32,012 bases of DNA from Azolla pinnata (GCA_037176905.1 JBBBWG010007446.1:62860-94871), one strand, 5' to 3'. Counted from the stretch's first letter, positions 10,117 through 21,439 are shown. Made by a program: numbers and translations. Notes: generated by a model from the letters alone, not told the origin.

Positions 10117-13100
10117 ATGGTGCTCCTGGTCAAGAGTAAGCCCCTTCCATCTGATCATAAATCTCCCTCCTCTATTGTGTTTCTGCTTGTTACCCAGCCC
10201 TACTGCATGAATCAATCCATCATATGAGGCTCATGATACTGCTGCATCCCACGGGAATTATTCATGGCGCTGCATGTTTAGATTCTGATATTCTGTTGAA
10301 TTTTATCACCGAGTTGCATGTCGGCATATTAAGTCCTCTGCTTTGTGTTGGATTATATTGGTTACTGCTAATATTTTTGTCAGATGTGTCTCAGATGGCA
10401 TCAATCCCATATGTCTATCCTGAGTTATTTTACTGCATTATGGTGAGGATGATCATCATTTGTTGGAGATCTTAGAGTCTGTTCAGATCTAATTTGTGAT
10501 CGATCAGAAAAGCTCGATTGCACGATGATGATGATGATGATGACGATGATGAACTGCAATTAGATTATTACTGGTGACCAGTATTATTTGCCTCCCAAAT
10601 ATACACGGAGCATGAATATGGACCGTGTTGTTACAGTAACGATTTGCATGATTTAATCGTTTGTTTTGTTTTTTCCGACTGGAATATGGTTACTATGATC
10701 GGAGGGGCTAGTGTGATCTCTCAAAAGTCTGGTGGGCGATTCTGTTGTCCTCAATATAGTCTGGGCGATGCTTGCATGCAATGCTACACATCGTCGTGAT
10801 GTGCTATGTGATTGAATCTGATCCTACAGTGCCCCATCGATTAATCTCGATTGATGGTTGTAGTAGAGACTAATATCATTTATAAAATCTGATCTTACAG
10901 CCCCCTAACCGATTAGTCTTGATGATAGTAGAGACTAAAATTAATCTGAGACTATTATTTATAAAATCTGATCGTACAGCCCCCTGATCGATTAGTCTTG
11001 AGGATAGTAGGGACTAGAATTAATCTGGTCGTAACAGTTCCCGATCGATTAATCTTGATTAGTGATATTAGTAGAGACTTAGCATTAATAATGCTGCCGG
11101 GGACCCCATCGGGCGTGGCGTGCATGCGTGCATGTATGCATGTGCTGACGATAATTAATTATTGGCGCATTGTAGCGTACGATGCTACGATATTGGATGA
11201 TGGGCCGAGGAGATTCTGTAGGACGGTGATCGATGCGTGGATTGTGTGTCAGCGAGGATGAAATCAGCGCATCTCGGACGATGATAGGAATGATTCGATG
11301 AGTGGGGTTAGTGATTAGATATCACAGCGTCGATGGATGCGCGCGATTGTCACGATGCTCGATGCTCGATGCTCGATGCTCGATGCTCGATGCTCGATGG
11401 TCGATGGTGATTGATGAATGCTCGATGGTGATTGATGAATGCTCGATGGTGATTGATGAATGCTCGATGGTGATTGATGAATGATTGATGGGGTGATCTG
11501 GTGATAATGATGATTGGGGCCTTACAGAGACGGGGAGGGCGAAGATACCGATCACGTGGATCAAGAGCGACGCGTCGCGGCACGTGACGTTCACCAAGCG
11601 CAAGAAGGGGCTGAAGAAGAAGGTGGAGGAGCTGGCGATCCTGTGCGGGGTGGAGGTGTGCATGATCTGCTTCAGCCCGCAATCGGCCGGCGGAGGCGGC
11701 ATGCAGCAGTCGTCGTCATCGTCATCATCGTCGATGATGATGAGCAAATTGCCGGCGCCGGCAGCAGCAGCATCAGCAGGGAACGATCAGTACGAGGACA
11801 AGGATGAGGCAGCGATGATGGGCGCAATAAATGCGGGCGGCGGCGGCGGCGCAATAAATGCGGGTGGCGGCGGCGGCTCCGCCGGCAGCAGCAGCAGCAG
11901 CCCGTACAGCTGGGGCCTCCCCGGCGTGGGCCACGTGATCAGCAAGTACCAGAAGCTGAGCAAGGAGGAGCAGGACAAGAAGAAGCTGGACAACAGCAGC
12001 ATCCTGGAGCAGCAGATCAAGAAGCTGCGCGCCGAGCTCCGCCTCAAGGCGGAGGAGAACGAGAGCAAGGCGAGCGAGCGCGCCTACCTGCTCTGGTCCG
12101 ACGACCGCCTCAACGGCTATGGCGTCGACGAGCTCGCCCGCCTCGCCGACCTCGTCCTGCAGCGCACGCGCCTCGCCTACCACAAGCTCGACGCGCTCCT
12201 CAATCTCATGCACACCATGCAGCAGCAGCAGCAGCAGCAGTCGGCGGCGGCGATGGCGAGCTGCCGTGGATCGACATCATCTTCGCTACCTCCTGCAGAT
12301 GATCCGCTGCAGCCGCCGCCGCCGCCGCCGCCGCCGCAGCTTGTGTGCGATCATCAGCTCGCGCTTCATCATCAGCAGCAGCAGCAGCAGTACGACGGCA
12401 GCGGAGGCGGATCCGATCCTCTGCTGCATGATCACTACGATGATCAGCTGCTGCAGCAGCACCTTCGGCATCATCCTCAGCTGATCTACGACCACCGCCG
12501 CCACCAGCCCCCAGCAGCCGCGCAACCGCCGCCGCCGGCTCACGCAGAATCGATGCAAGCCGCGCCGGATCAAGGAGCGCGTGGTGCGGATCGAGAGCTC
12601 GATGTGGAAGGCGACGAGGATTTGATCGAAGGGGATCAGGAAGCCGAAGCCGAAGAGCTGGTGGAGGAGCTGATGATGCAATCGGCGGCGGCGCAGCAGT
12701 GCCCGGCGGGTGCTGCTGCGGCCGGGAGTCGATTCTATAGCCTCGATCACATGATGAACGGCAGCAAGAGCTTGCTAGTCTACGACGAATCTCACGAAGA
12801 CGACGATGATCATGACGAGGGCATGATGCTGTGCATGGATGAGTACCAGCAAGCAGCAGCAGCTGCTGCCGCCGCCGCTTGCAGCACAGCTGCGGCAGCG
12901 TCATTAATGCAGGGGCTGGGCTGCGCCAATCCTGCCGCCGCTAATTATTACCCCGCTTCCAGACAGATCGCCGCCACCTTCGACGACCACGTCCACATCA
13001 GTAGCGATGATCGCGGATCAGCTGCGATCGTCACTAGTACCATGCCCAGCTCCGTGCTCGACCAACAGATGCTCACGATCCACCAAGCGGCCGGCGCCGA

Positions 13101-13752
13101 CCACGATTCGGGCCCCATGAATCCTCCATATGGTTACATTGGTAACCCGATGATCGGCCGGTCCGATCGCAATTATCAGCTGGCGCAGAATGTCGATCCT
13201 GCGGCGCAGGCCATGATCCCGTTCGATAATTACAGCCGCTCGATTGCGGGTCAGTCCGTCGCCGATCATCCGATCGGAGGATCGGCTGTGAGCAATACGG
13301 TCGTCGACGCCGGCCGAATCGATGCCTCGAGCTGCTATCGGATCGCGTGCAGACTCTTGCCGCAGCATCAGCAGCAGCTGGATCGGGCCAATAGCATCCC
13401 GAGTATCGTCGGCAATAATGTCATGCATGCCGACGGCTCCAACATCCAGATGCTGATGCATGGCGTTGGAGCTGGCGGGGCGGCGGCATGCTGTCGTGAT
13501 CATCATCGTTGCCCGAATTCGTGCAGTGCTGACTCTGGCGGTCGTGCTCCATGCAATGCATTGAAAATATCTGGCGATCATGCGGAGCCGATCATGCCCA
13601 CCACAATCCCAACCAACTCGGAAGGATCGCGGGCACAACGTATTGATGTCGATGGAGATGATCTTCTGCGTGGCGATGGCGATGGCGACGATGGCGGGCA
13701 TTCGTCGGAGATCAACATGGAGGAGGATGTCGAATTTGTAGGAGAATCGTAA
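10117..13752 (+). CDS. Type I (Mγ-like) MADS-box transcription factor with very long low-complexity C-terminus
   Basis: Two exons: 10117-10135 (19 nt) and 11528-13752, giving 747 residues. The short exon encodes MVLLVK plus one base; joined in phase it gives [18 protein letters not shown], completing the MADS domain (about residues 9-57, with [20 protein letters not shown]). Residues about 133-235 form the Mγ-type second region: [19 protein letters not shown], a charged coiled coil ([20 protein letters not shown]) and [20 protein letters not shown]. From about residue 238 the protein is runs of Gln, Pro, His, Ala and acidic residues, ending in an acidic tail ([14 protein letters not shown]). 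Mγ proteins (AGL80, PHERES relatives) act in the nucleus, typically as dimers with Mα proteins in the female gametophyte and endosperm; their usual length is roughly 200-350 residues. The second exon is strongly GC-rich. The 1,392-nt intron ends CTTACAG with a poor polypyrimidine tract. Subfamily assignment is by motif likeness only. Confidence 0.85.
10523..10551 (+). repeat. (GAT)n microsatellite in the MADS intron
   Basis: An imperfect run of GAT/GAC triplets inside intron 1 of the MADS gene. Confidence 0.85.
10818..11095 (+). repeat. Four diverged copies of a 60-80 bp tandem repeat in the MADS intron
   Basis: Copies begin near 10828, 10896, 10976 and 11034. Each carries ACAGYYCCC, then CGATTARTCT, then TAGTAGRGACT; the first two end with TTTATAAAATCTGATC. 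Unit lengths vary because of internal deletions. Confidence 0.8.
11354..11490 (+). repeat. Minisatellite: 7-bp units growing into 21-bp units, near the MADS 3' splice site
   Basis: About six GATGCTC heptamers are followed by four copies of a 21-bp unit (CTCGATGGTGATTGATGA plus ATG). Successive copies start at 11421, 11442 and 11463. The array ends about 40 bp before the acceptor at 11526-11527. Confidence 0.9.
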
Positions 13753-14547
13753 AGCGGGCGTCGGGAGTGAATTGTAGTGAAATTGCAAATGCCGGACCGG
13801 ATGGATTCGGGCCGCTGTAAATACCTCACAGCAGACCAATGCCATTTAGGTACTAATTCTCGATAATTATTTACAGGCACCGCTTTGTTATATAGTATCA
13901 TATTTTAAGGAGTTTCATTAGTGAACCTTGCAAAGATTAAGGCTTGTATATTTTGCAGAGGGAGGGGGAAATTTTGTGTATATGTGTGTGTGTACAAACA
14001 CATGGGATTTACGCCCTCTTAATTGAATCAAGAAACTTTATTAATGCTCAACGAGTGTGACAACTCCGAGACAGCAATTTGTTTCTCCAATAACAAATTG
14101 TGTACTCTACAAACCTCGAGCTTCATGGTTTTCGTTGATCCTAATGTCATTATATCCTTTCTTTTAATCTGCAATTGAGATCAATCATTGGATGCTTTAA
14201 TTATTGCTTGTTACCTTCTGCCTAATTCGATAAAAAACCGCTTGCTTATATTTCGTGCATCTCATTGGATGTGAATAAATTCCTGTTTAATTCGAATGCA
14301 CTGATGTGCAAAACAAGCTTTCTGCCCGACACAACTAGCTTAGTAACCTGCGGAAAATACAAGAATCACCGATCTCGCATCTCAGCAGCATTGGAGATTG
14401 CAATCCACTATTTACACTCGTGCACATCGGACATTATAGTGTGATCGAAGGCAATATGCATCTGAACGGATTGCGATCCTTTGAAACGGGTGGCGATCCA
14501 TTGAACGGATTGCGATCCATTGTTACATAATTAGCAGAGAGTCAACA
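13753..14547. other. 3' flank of the MADS gene
   Basis: AT-rich sequence with no gene recognised. Near 14464-14520 there are three short copies of a GAACGGATTGCGATCC-like motif. Confidence 0.5.
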
Positions 14548-14660
14548 TTATAAGATCCGACCATACACATGCATCACTTACATGCATGCATCCACCCACA
14601 TGCACATGCTCACATGAATCGCACATGCATACGCTCACATGGATCCCATGCATGCATGCA
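14548..14660 (+). promoter_or_regulatory. Cytochrome b5 promoter/5' UTR with dense RY (CATGCA) motifs
   Basis: A TATA-like TTATAAG lies at 14548-14554. CATGCA occurs eight times between 14568 and 14660 (14568, 14581, 14585, 14599, 14624, 14647, 14651, 14655), 100-190 bp before the start codon. CATGCA is the core RY element recognised by plant B3 proteins of the ABI3/FUS3/LEC2 group. Some copies overlap as CATG repeats, so chance expansion of a simple repeat is also possible. Confidence 0.4.
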
Positions 14661-14758
14661 TGCGCGCATACATCCCTCCATCCGCAGGTTCTGTTCTTCG
14701 ACCAGTCGATCCTTCTCCCCTTCATCTTGCTCAGGGCCCTGCGCGATCGATCTCTGCC

Positions 14759-17605
14759 ATGGCTCAGCTCTTCACCCTTGAGCAGGTCTCCAAGCACAGC
14801 AACCCCAAAGACTGCTGGATCATCATCTCTGGCAAGGTAAAAGCTTCCCTTCCCTCGCTGAATCGTCCTTTGTCCTTGTCCTTCCTTCCTTCCTTCCGTT
14901 GATCTTGTCTCCCGAGATCCAGGACTCTCTTCAGAGTTCTGGTGCTTCCCCCTTTTCGGGGTTTCTAGAATCGTGCGATCTAACCGTTGTCCAGCCTGTC
15001 TGGTTGTTCGTTATTTCCGTCATCGCAATCAGCTTTCTTAAGCTGCTTCAAACAACTCAGATGAAGTTGAGCTTTGCTCGGGTTTCTGCGTGTTCATGAC
15101 GCTCTACGCAGCTGTTCGTTCAGGTTGAGATCTTCCAATTTCTTAGTGGAAGGTGCGGGTCTTTAAGCTGAGTTCTTGACCGAGAGTACCAGAAGAAAAA
15201 TCCATGTTCGTTCAGGTTGAGATCTTCCAATTTCTTAGTGGAAGGTGCGGGTCTTTAAGCTGAGTTCTTGACCGAGAGTACCAGAAGAAAAATCCATGTT
15301 CGTTCAGNNNNNNNNNNNNNNNNNNNNNNNNNNNNNNNNNNNNNNNNNNNNNNNNNNNNNNNNNNNNNNNNNNNNNNNNNNNNNNNNNNNNNNNNNNNNN
15401 NNNNNNNTTTCTTAGTGGAAGGTGCGGGTCTTTAAGCTGAGTTCTTGACCGAGAGTACCAGAAGAAAAATCCATGTTCGTTCAGTTTGAGATCTTCCAAT
15501 TTTCTTAGTGGAAGGTGCGGGTCTTTAAGCTGAGTTCTTGACCGAGAGTACCAGAAGAAAAATCCATGTTCGTTCAGTTTGAGATCTTCCAATTTCTTAG
15601 TGGAAGGTGCGGGTCTTTAAGCTGAGTTCTTGGCCGAGAGTACCAGAAGAAAAATCCATGGCAGCTCTGTAGGTTTCTTGGCACATTTAGTTTTTAGATG
15701 CAACATCTTCTTAAACTCGGTTTTTCTCCGTTTCAAACCTCATATTGATACCTATAGTTACCGATCAGTATCCACATGTCTTTGAAGACCTCCATTCGTT
15801 GTTTGATCCAGCCGACTGGGCTCAGTTCTTCTTGATCCATGAACAAGGAGCAAAGTTTGCTAGGAATATTGCAGGAGATTATACAATCAGTTCGATGAGG
15901 TTCTATCATTATTACATGCACGGCAAAATCCTTTTTATTTGCACTGTATTGCAAATGCCATCTTTTGGTTCAGGAAAATGTGTTGTTACCAGTGTGAAAG
16001 TTTTTAGACAAGAATTTCCGCTTTCTCCGTCACTTCTGTTTACGTGCAAGGGATGTCTTAGTGCTGTCTAACATTTTTTGAGCTGCGTTGTCACAGTCAG
16101 CTGCATGTGATAATAATGTATATGAAAATTACTTTTTTTTTTCTTGATACTGAATTCCTGATATGCTGCTATTTTCGCAACGAAGGGGTCTGTTTGTTTT
16201 TTTCAAATTAATCATTGCTGCTTACGGCAATGCATACCATCCAGACCATTGCTTCTATATGGCTTGGCTTCAGAATGTGACACTCCACCATTTTGATCTG
16301 CTTATGACTGCACTTGAACTTGTTTTCAGCACATTGTTACTCCAATGCACTCTCTACACACATTCAATGTGCACTCTCGATTTTAACGTTCATTGGTAAA
16401 TGCTCTTGAATGTTGGGAATCACAACTGAGCTCCTCCATTACTATGTAAATCGTATTTCAATTTTTTTGTCTGCTAGGTCATCTATTCATCTCTCTATGT
16501 ACAATTTGCAACTGTATGTAGTTTATGAAATTTCAGGTTCCTTTCATCATAGACTAAACAAATCCTTGAATGAACACATTCTTGGGATCACATACTTTGT
16601 CTGTTTGAAAAGATTGTTTAGTGTTTGTACAATGCTGTCCATTTCTGAGGTCAACTTTGATATTCTGTTGCAATCTGTGTCCTGCATTTGGAGAAGAATG
16701 CGGACAACAGGCTCGGAGCTACAGAACGCTGATAGCTTTCCTTTCTCGAAGGTTTGTATTTGCGATGGTACTACGAGGCCACATTATGTATGCATTGTAT
16801 ACATTTTGTGTGATACAACTTCCTCTGAAACAGAATAATGGTGTAAATGGTTACATCATGGTTGAATATGGAAATTTACATGTAATATATCCGATTCCTT
16901 GATTTTGATTATCATGTAGGCAATAAAATCCTGTGGAGTGTTTCTTTATGTGTGTAAGTTGTTGCTATAGAGAAATGGGATTTCTTATCACATTGGCAGT
17001 CATCTTTGGGCAGAATGTGTACCCAAAATCTCAACAGAGTGTAGATAGGTCGTTGAGACAGAATCTACACTAGTTGCATTAAAGTTGTATCTTGTACGTA
17101 TCAATAAGGATGTTCTTAGTCAGGAAACTATGAGCTACGTTCGATTCTTGATTGAGCAACTCTCTGTTTGATGTTTTTTCCAGGTATATAATGTCACAGA
17201 TTTCCTAGAAGAACACCCAGGAGGAGATGATGTTATTCTATCAGCAACTGGTCTGACATTGCCTCAGAATTGACTAGAATTTGTACCATTATTTATCAAT
17301 CTTGTTTCATAAGATGTCATAGTCTTTTCATTTATCGATGTGTAGGTAAGGATGCCACGGAAGACTTTGAAGATGTTGGACACAGTAAAACCGCTAGAGA
17401 AATGTTGACGAAGTACTGTATCGGAGACATAGATGCTTCGACGATACCTAAGAGTGTGACTTATAAGCCTAGCAAGCAGCCCTCATATAACCCGGACAAG
17501 ACACCAGAATTTGTAATTAAAATTCTACAGTTTGCGGTTCCTCTTGGAATTCTAGGTTTGGCCCTCGCCGTCCGATACTATACAAAGGTTCCTGTTCCTG
17601 CATAG
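14759..17605 (+). CDS. CYB5: Cytochrome b5, ER tail-anchored
   Basis: Three exons: 14759-14836, 17184-17250 and 17346-17605, giving 134 residues, the usual length of plant microsomal cytochrome b5. The haem-binding domain starts MAQLFTLEQVSKHSNPKDCW. The two axial haem ligands are visible: His37 in EEHPGGDD and His61 in EDVGHSKTA, 24 residues apart. The C-terminus carries one membrane anchor (FVIKILQFAVPLGILGLAL), then RYYTKVPVPA, as in ER tail-anchored forms. The protein passes electrons from NADH-cytochrome b5 reductase or NADPH-P450 reductase to fatty-acid desaturases, hydroxylases and some P450s on the cytosolic ER face. Intron 1 (2,347 nt) contains a tandem array and the assembly gap. 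Intron 2 is 95 nt. Start is the first ATG of the exon (context CTGCCATGGCT). Confidence 0.95.
15114..15660 (+). repeat. 92-bp tandem repeat array in cytochrome b5 intron 1, interrupted by a gap
   Basis: Near-identical units recur at a period of 92 bp before the gap (TTGAGATC at 15125 and 15217) and 93 bp after it (15486 and 15579), the extra base being one added T. The last copy ends near 15660 with a variant CCATGGCAG tail. Copies share GTGGAAGGTGCGGGTCTTTA. The true copy number is unknown because of the gap. Confidence 0.95.
15308..15407. other. Assembly gap of 100 N
   Basis: Exactly 100 N, the conventional size for a gap of unknown length. It starts at a repeat-unit boundary inside the 92-bp array, so it most likely marks a collapsed tandem repeat. 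Confidence 0.99.
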
Positions 17606-18402
17606 CCGAGATCAGAGAATGGTATTCCTTTCTTGAAAGTATCTCTGAAATTTTCGTAGCATTTAAACTCGTAGGCATAGGATCTCCATTCGATTGCTTC
17701 TAGCATATTCTGATAGGACATTGGGATTTGGAGCTTCATACATTTGATATAACCTTTCATGTTGAATTCGGTTTCTCAGTAGTTGAGGTGCCTGAGGGCT
17801 ATAATGTTTTGCTTCTTTGTAACCAAGCTGAATGATGAATGATGCTCCAATCATAATTTGGTATCTGTTTATTAACTTCTTAACTAGAATTTGTCTATGC
17901 TTTGTCGATAACATTGTTATTCACTCGATGACATTCATCATATTCCGACATGCACAGATCAACGCCCGACACAACTGTCTATCGTCTTTTTCTATACCAG
18001 CAATTTCAGGATCTCATGAAATGAGGCCCCCTTGCTCCATATGAGGGGCTAAGTTTATCATGGATCGACGTGTGAAACGAGTCGGATGGTGATGCAAAAG
18101 GATGCTGAATGGTCTTCAAAGATGTCTTGGGAATGAAATCGGTACAAGAATGTGAAGCCATGTTGGCGATGCGCTGTCAGGTATAGCTGTGATACACCAA
18201 AACAAATTGATTTGTACTGCTTTGCAATTATGGAAGTGAGACAGATTGCTAATGTACATATCCAAGCTTCCTTCCTCAAATGGGCAATGTCGAAGAAGTT
18301 TTCAACGGTGAGAGCTGCCATAGTACATTCAATCAAACAAAGAGTTTTTACATACCCTGGGCCATCTCTTGTATGGCAAAGCAAACAAGAAAAAGAAGCT
18401 AG

Positions 18403-18630
18403 CTAACTTTCCCTTTATGCTGCCCACTATCCCATATCTTTGACTCTAGATACAAAGACAATGCGGTGGGCTTGCATGGTGGGTATTCGGCGAAAGCCCT
18501 TAGGTATCATGGAGGTTTTTATGCTATGGGAAATGACAGGCTTAATGCAAACTTCTTTGGTGAAAATCAGAGTTCCTCAAGCACATCATTTCCAACATGG
18601 CAGGTCATTCAATAACCTGATCGATTTCGT
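18403..18630 (+). pseudogene. Possible orphan exon or gene remnant
   Basis: A 75-codon frame without an early ATG reads with protein-like composition: SRYKDNAVGLHGGYSAKALR, then YHGGFYAMGNDRLNANFFGE, then NQSSSSTSFPTWQVIQ and a stop. It is preceded by an acceptor-like GACTCTAG (to 18450) and contains a donor-like CAG/GTCATT (18603/18604). I do not recognise the family and found no in-phase partner exon nearby, so it may be an isolated exon, a remnant or chance. Confidence 0.2.
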
Positions 18631-19444
18631 CATTCTCAATATTAGCCAATAAGTTATAACATACATTCATGGATGGATCGAATCGATCGATTTGATTTAA
18701 TTGCTGCAGCTACCTACCTACTACCGTGAACTTAGAAAAAGCATTTCCAGTCAGTCGACGGAAGCTCTTCCCGTCACGTCACGAGTTTAGGTGTTACCTG
18801 CGTGAGTGACAATGGAATCGTGCGCCGTCACTTGCCGAGTTGTTTAATGATCGCTGCAGATCGAGATTATATGTCGGAAAGCCCCTGTTTTCTTTATTTA
18901 CCGATGGCAAGAATTGTTGATCCAGGTAATTTCGTCGAACTGTTGCTAAGCATCGTCGATCAAGATTACACCCGATTAGGATATTGCCACGAGATAATAC
19001 TCTTAATTTGCATGCATTGCGGCATAATTGTCGATTAGCGGAGTTTGATGACGCACACTAATGGCCGCCACGTCGGAACTCCTTCCGATCGTAGTGAGAA
19101 TAAGAATACGACAGTCCGTCTTCTACTTGATGATGCGACAGCGATCAAATGATCGAATAAAAAAAGAGCACTTAATTTAGACAATTTTTTTACTTGACGG
19201 CATAATGGGTGCTGTTTAAGAAAGCGATGCAATCGCTTTACGTGATGCGGGGAGATCTCGATCGACACACACTTTGCCGGGGGGTATTATTGTGTTAATC
19301 GAGACGCTGTGTAGAGCCAAATGAATTGCTGATGATCATGAGCTAATTATGGTGAGTTAATACTAACAATAATCAGAAGGGAAGATCTATCATCAGCTCC
19401 TCTCTGATGGCACAAGTTGCTTGGATCATCGAGTTAGAACAAAT

Positions 19445-19496
19445 TCTCTCTCTCTCTCTCTCTCTATTGATATATATATATAGAGAGAGAGAGAGA
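19445..19496. repeat. Perfect-type inverted simple repeat (CT)n-(TA)n-(AG)n
   Basis: A CT run of about 22 nt, then TATTGATATATATATA, then an AG run. The outer arms are complementary, so one strand can fold into a hairpin of about 15-20 bp with a TA-rich centre. Confidence 0.85.
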
Positions 19497-19891
19497 AAAA
19501 TTGCAGGAAGGAAGCAACTGGCAGGCATCATATATGATTGATTGATTGTCACTCTCTTTCTCTTTTTCCTTTCTCTACTGCCTTTTATTGGAACACTTTT
19601 GAAACAAATTGCATAATAATTCTTCTCATGCATGTCTCTTGGGTGCAGCTGAGCATTAACAGCCTGTATACAATAATACTGGTATTGTACATACTCTAGT
19701 GGGCAGGGATGCAAAGAGACAGGGGATGAAAAAAATGGTGATTTGGGAGTAAGGTTCTGAGAAGCTTCATGGGAAAGAAAGAGGAGCACAATTCCATATA
19801 TCTATCTATATGCATACCTCCTCTGCAATCTAGCTCTAAAATCTGACCAAATTATAATAAATATGAGAAGGGAAAGGCCAATTTATCCATG

Positions 19892-19955
19892 GGTGATTGA
19901 TTGATGGGTTGATTGATTGACTGACTCACTGACTGACTGACTGACTGATTGAGTA
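19892..19955 (+). repeat. Tetranucleotide GATT/GACT repeats
   Basis: Runs of GATT pass into GACT units and back to GATT, a compound tetranucleotide microsatellite. Confidence 0.85.
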
Positions 19956-20023
19956 ACAGGAGCAAAAGCATGTGCTGTTATAAATAATATCATCAAGGCA
20001 AATTTGGCCTCGGAAAATCGAGA

Positions 20024-20072
20024 ACCCTAAACCCTGAACCCTAAACCTCGAACTCTCTAAACCCTAAACCAC
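20024..20072 (-). repeat. Short degenerate CCCTAAA telomere-like tract
   Basis: ACCCTAAACCCTGAACCCTAA is followed by variants and CTAAACCCTAAACC. The unit is the seven-base plant form on the C-rich strand, unlike the six-base tract near 1600. Confidence 0.75.
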
Positions 20073-21439
20073 AAGAGGGAGTTCCATTGACCATCTAGAG
20101 AGTAGTAGGTAAGTAAGTTTCATGCATCGCATCGGCATGCCCTCCTAATGAAGTCAAGCCCCCGTTCTCTTGTCGGATTTAGGGCTTTTCGGTGGGCATA
20201 AACTAAAGTTAGCGAATCGATCGCGTGCGCGCACAAGCATGATGGTCATGGAAGTGCGGTTGTAGTTTGCCCCCTCCTCATCAGTGACATTACATGCATA
20301 TAAGCTTTTGCTTGTTTTCCATGCATGGTACACACACAATTTACAAACACATGCACACAAAGACGCAATGGTGTCGAAATTTCAATAGATGTATGTGTGT
20401 GTGTATATATATATATATCTATCGATCGACATAGAATGCCCTCGAATTGCTACCGCATGACTTGCATGCATGTGTCATGTATGTGGTTGTATTGATCCAT
20501 CCGCTTGTGAGCGGAAACATGTGTGTGTATGTATGGATGGATGGATGTATGATGGGGCATTCGACGCATTGTGGACAGACAAGAAAAAGATGCCACTGCT
20601 AACCAAAAGTGGCGGTGATCGATCGATCGATGACTGCCAACTTGCATGGATTTGCTACCCCAAAATGCACTAGGATTTGTCGCGTTGGCTTTTATATGAT
20701 CGGACGCACGCCCCACCACCCGCTAAATCGACGGAATCTCGATCGATCGATCGGCCGACTTATAAGCCCCTGCTTCTTCGTGTATAGCGATAATTTCTCC
20801 GACCGAAGATAAAAGAGAAGATGAGATGGATGGGATGGGTAGATGAGGAAAGATTGAGGGCTTTTCTAGATACACCAAAGAGTTCAAGCTCAAAGTTGAG
20901 AGATGCCTCGTGTTCGAAGTTCGTGTGATGAACAGCATCAGGCACAACTTGTAATCGTAGGTTGGCCGACATGATCCCAAGCGTCGCAGATCTTGTGGGC
21001 GGATCTGGAATCGGATAAGACGAGGATCGAGGTTGGTATAGATTCGATATAGGAGGTCAAACGCGACACCACAGGTTCAATCAGTCAATCGGTCAGATTT
21101 GCTAACTGCGTGATTAGTTAGTTAAAATTTCCCCCGATAGTTTCTTCCCGTTTTATAACGTTGAATCAAAGCAAGCTGCCTGATTTGCGGCGAGGCGAAA
21201 GCGATTAGGTGCTAATCGCGCACGCTCGATCTCTGGGCAGTTAGTTACTTAGTACATGTACAGAGTCAACCCTCGATGATGCTCGCCAGCGCTGGCATCC
21301 AACATGCATATGTTTTTGTTTGACCAAAAATGTGGACAATGTGCCGTTGGACGGAGGAGGGATGCATGCATGCATGCGTTTCTTCTGCCGGAGGAGAACG
21401 ATGAAGAAATCGTCGCGTGCCTGTGGTAATACAATTCAA

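Noticed and set aside
11773-12904. Antisense Leu/Val-rich and Arg-rich frames over the MADS exon
   Set aside because: They are reverse readings of CAG/CCG/GCG triplet runs and the coiled-coil codons; no independent support.
13018-13845. 275-codon minus-strand frame antisense to the MADS gene
   Set aside because: It is a shadow of a GC-rich low-complexity coding exon on the other strand and has no recognisable domain.
15212-15592. Minus frame of repeated LNEHGFFFWYSRSRTQLKD units
   Set aside because: It is a translation of the 92-bp intronic tandem repeat and crosses the assembly gap, so it is not a repeat protein gene.
15114-15660. CRISPR-like array
   Set aside because: The repeat is a directly adjoining 92-bp tandem unit without unique spacers, in a eukaryotic intron.
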